From the NCBI RefSeq assembly GCF_002095435.2, contig NZ_MJEJ02000053.1:186001-250000 (forward strand): 64,000 bases of DNA. The letters are read 5' to 3'. The position numbers were made by a program, and so were the translations under genes. Below, piece by piece: positions 63,309 through 64,000 of this stretch; positions within the stretch are counted from its first letter, which is position 1; each line of letters opens with the position of its first letter. Under the pieces are notes generated by a model. That model saw only the letters and a program-made list of their open reading frames with translations, was not told the origin of the DNA and ran no database searches. The DNA is from Williamsia sp. 1138. GTDB lineage: Bacteria; Actinomycetota; Actinomycetes; Mycobacteriales; Mycobacteriaceae.

Positions 63309-63351
63309 TGCTTAGGCTAACCTTCAAGCGGAACTTAGCCAAGCCTAAGTG
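63309..63351. promoter_or_regulatory. Two IdeR/DtxR-type iron boxes
   Basis: TTTGCTTAGGCTAACCTTC (63308-63326) matches the recalled 19-bp IdeR consensus at about 15 positions. A second site centred on TTAGCCAAGCCTAA (63335-63348) matches less well, about 13 positions on the other strand. Both lie between the divergent siderophore genes and would shut them in iron-replete cells. Confidence 0.8.
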
Positions 63352-63419
63352 GAGCACGGTCGCGTGATGCGGTGAGCAGAGGATGTCATGAGCAAAGCAT
63401 GTGCCGCAGGAGTGTCGCG

Positions 63420-64000
63420 ATGACAGCGACCATCGACACGGCGAGCGACGACCACGCCCATTCCGGCGGCATCGGCACCGTGGATGCCGCGGAGATCTGT
63501 GCTGCGTGGGCCGCAGCGGGCATCACGTCCGATTACGTGGTCTACGAGCGCGAGAACCGATGGGTCTTCGCCGGAGGCCACCGCGCCGAGCTGCGACTCA
63601 CCACCGAGACGATCACCACCGTCGCAGGCGATCTGGAGACTGTCGGCGAATGGACCGGATCGCCGGCGGCCGCGATCTCGAAGACGTTGTCGGAGTTGCC
63701 GTTCCCGCATTGGCGCGTCTACGGCTGGGTGGGATTCGACTTCTGTGCCCCGGGGCTCGGCGCCGCCCATCATCTCGCTCCGGGCAGTGTCCTCGCGCAC
63801 CTCATCGTGCCGGAGTTCGAGGCCTGGATCGACAACGACGGGATTCGCATCGAGGGCGCCGACGCGGCCACCGACGCGCGGCTGCGCGAGATCGCAGCGG
63901 ACACCGACCGCAGCGATCCGGTTGTGCCGCGGCCTCTCCCGGTCCACGACGACACCTCCGACTACCGCGCGCGGGTGGCGACCGCCGTCGCCGAGATCCA
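63420..64000 (+). CDS. Salicylate synthase/isochorismate synthase, 3' end missing
   Basis: The frame runs off the window end after about 193 codons. WRVYGWVGFDFCAPG (about residues 100-115) matches the GWVAFDF region of MbtI as recalled, and APGSVLAHLIVPEFEAWI and SDYRARVATAVAEI continue the match. MbtI-type enzymes convert chorismate to salicylate by way of isochorismate. CAGGAG precedes the ATG. With the divergent AMP ligase it forms the start of a siderophore locus. An isochorismate-only enzyme for DHB is possible, since the catalytic residues lie beyond the window. Confidence 0.85.
   Translation, partial: MTATIDTASDDHAHSGGIGTVDAAEICAAWAAAGITSDYVVYERENRWVFAGGHRAELRLTTETITTVAGDLETVGEWTGSPAAAISKTLSELPFPHWRVYGWVGFDFCAPGLGAAHHLAPGSVLAHLIVPEFEAWIDNDGIRIEGADAATDARLREIAADTDRSDPVVPRPLPVHDDTSDYRARVATAVAEI

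Overview
This window is high-GC actinobacterial chromosome. It most resembles Gordonia or a close relative in the Mycobacteriales. The pointers are an F420-dependent glucose-6-phosphate dehydrogenase, a PknG/GlnH/GlnX module, IdeR-type iron boxes beside salicylate-siderophore genes, and gene orders that I recall from Mycobacterium tuberculosis (topA, cyclase, holB; and fgd1, pta, ackA, pknG, glnH, glnX, mutT3, thiE, thiO, thiS, thiG). There is no phage, insertion sequence, CRISPR array or integron. The window is mostly core chromosome, with small regulators, transporters and repeats placed between conserved blocks.

Layout. 1-5.2 kb: the 3' part of topA, a membrane adenylate cyclase and holB. 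5.2-13 kb: accessory genes (MarR, APH-like kinase, tRNA-Thr, HxlR, two drug-efflux MFS proteins, a PIG-L deacetylase, a GNAT). 13-18.6 kb: envelope sugars (DUF6541 membrane protein, GalE-like epimerase, rmlB, rmlA, rmlC). 18.6-23.8 kb: a five-gene nickel/peptide-type ABC importer with a divergent ArsR regulator carrying a His-rich tail. 23.8-27 kb: polyprenyl-phosphate glycosyltransferase, DUF2304, a second GT2 and a flippase-like protein. 27-37.8 kb: M1 peptidase, DoxX, a large Pls-type (polylysine-synthetase-like) NRPS, alpha/beta hydrolase, acyl-CoA dehydrogenase, an Rv3406-like alkylsulfatase and a DUF2236 oxygenase. 37.7-39.7 kb: an ABC exporter behind a SoxR-like promoter. 39.8-53.4 kb: fgd1, a small accessory insert, pta-ackA, pknG-glnH-glnX and mutT3. 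53.4-61.6 kb: a stand-alone LeuA regulatory-domain gene with its own Ile-Leu-Val-Val leader peptide, then thiamine genes under two TPP riboswitches with an ABC-2 exporter between them. 61.6-64 kb: the start of a salicylate/DHB siderophore locus.

The most notable finds are: (1) a branched-chain leader-peptide attenuator in front of a protein that is only a LeuA allosteric domain; (2) a 1287-residue Pls/PosA-type synthetase whose adenylation pocket reads close to a lysine code; (3) a MerR/SoxR-type 19-bp-spacer promoter driving an apparently leaderless ABC exporter; (4) several families of intergenic palindromes, one with paired changes between copies; (5) a dispersed GC-rich repeat lying at the 5' ends of both thiG and thiC; and (6) a 39-residue membrane peptide with a good ribosome-binding site. 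Every stretch between annotated genes is under 300 bp. Identifications rest on reading motifs and on recalled family sequences; no database search was run.
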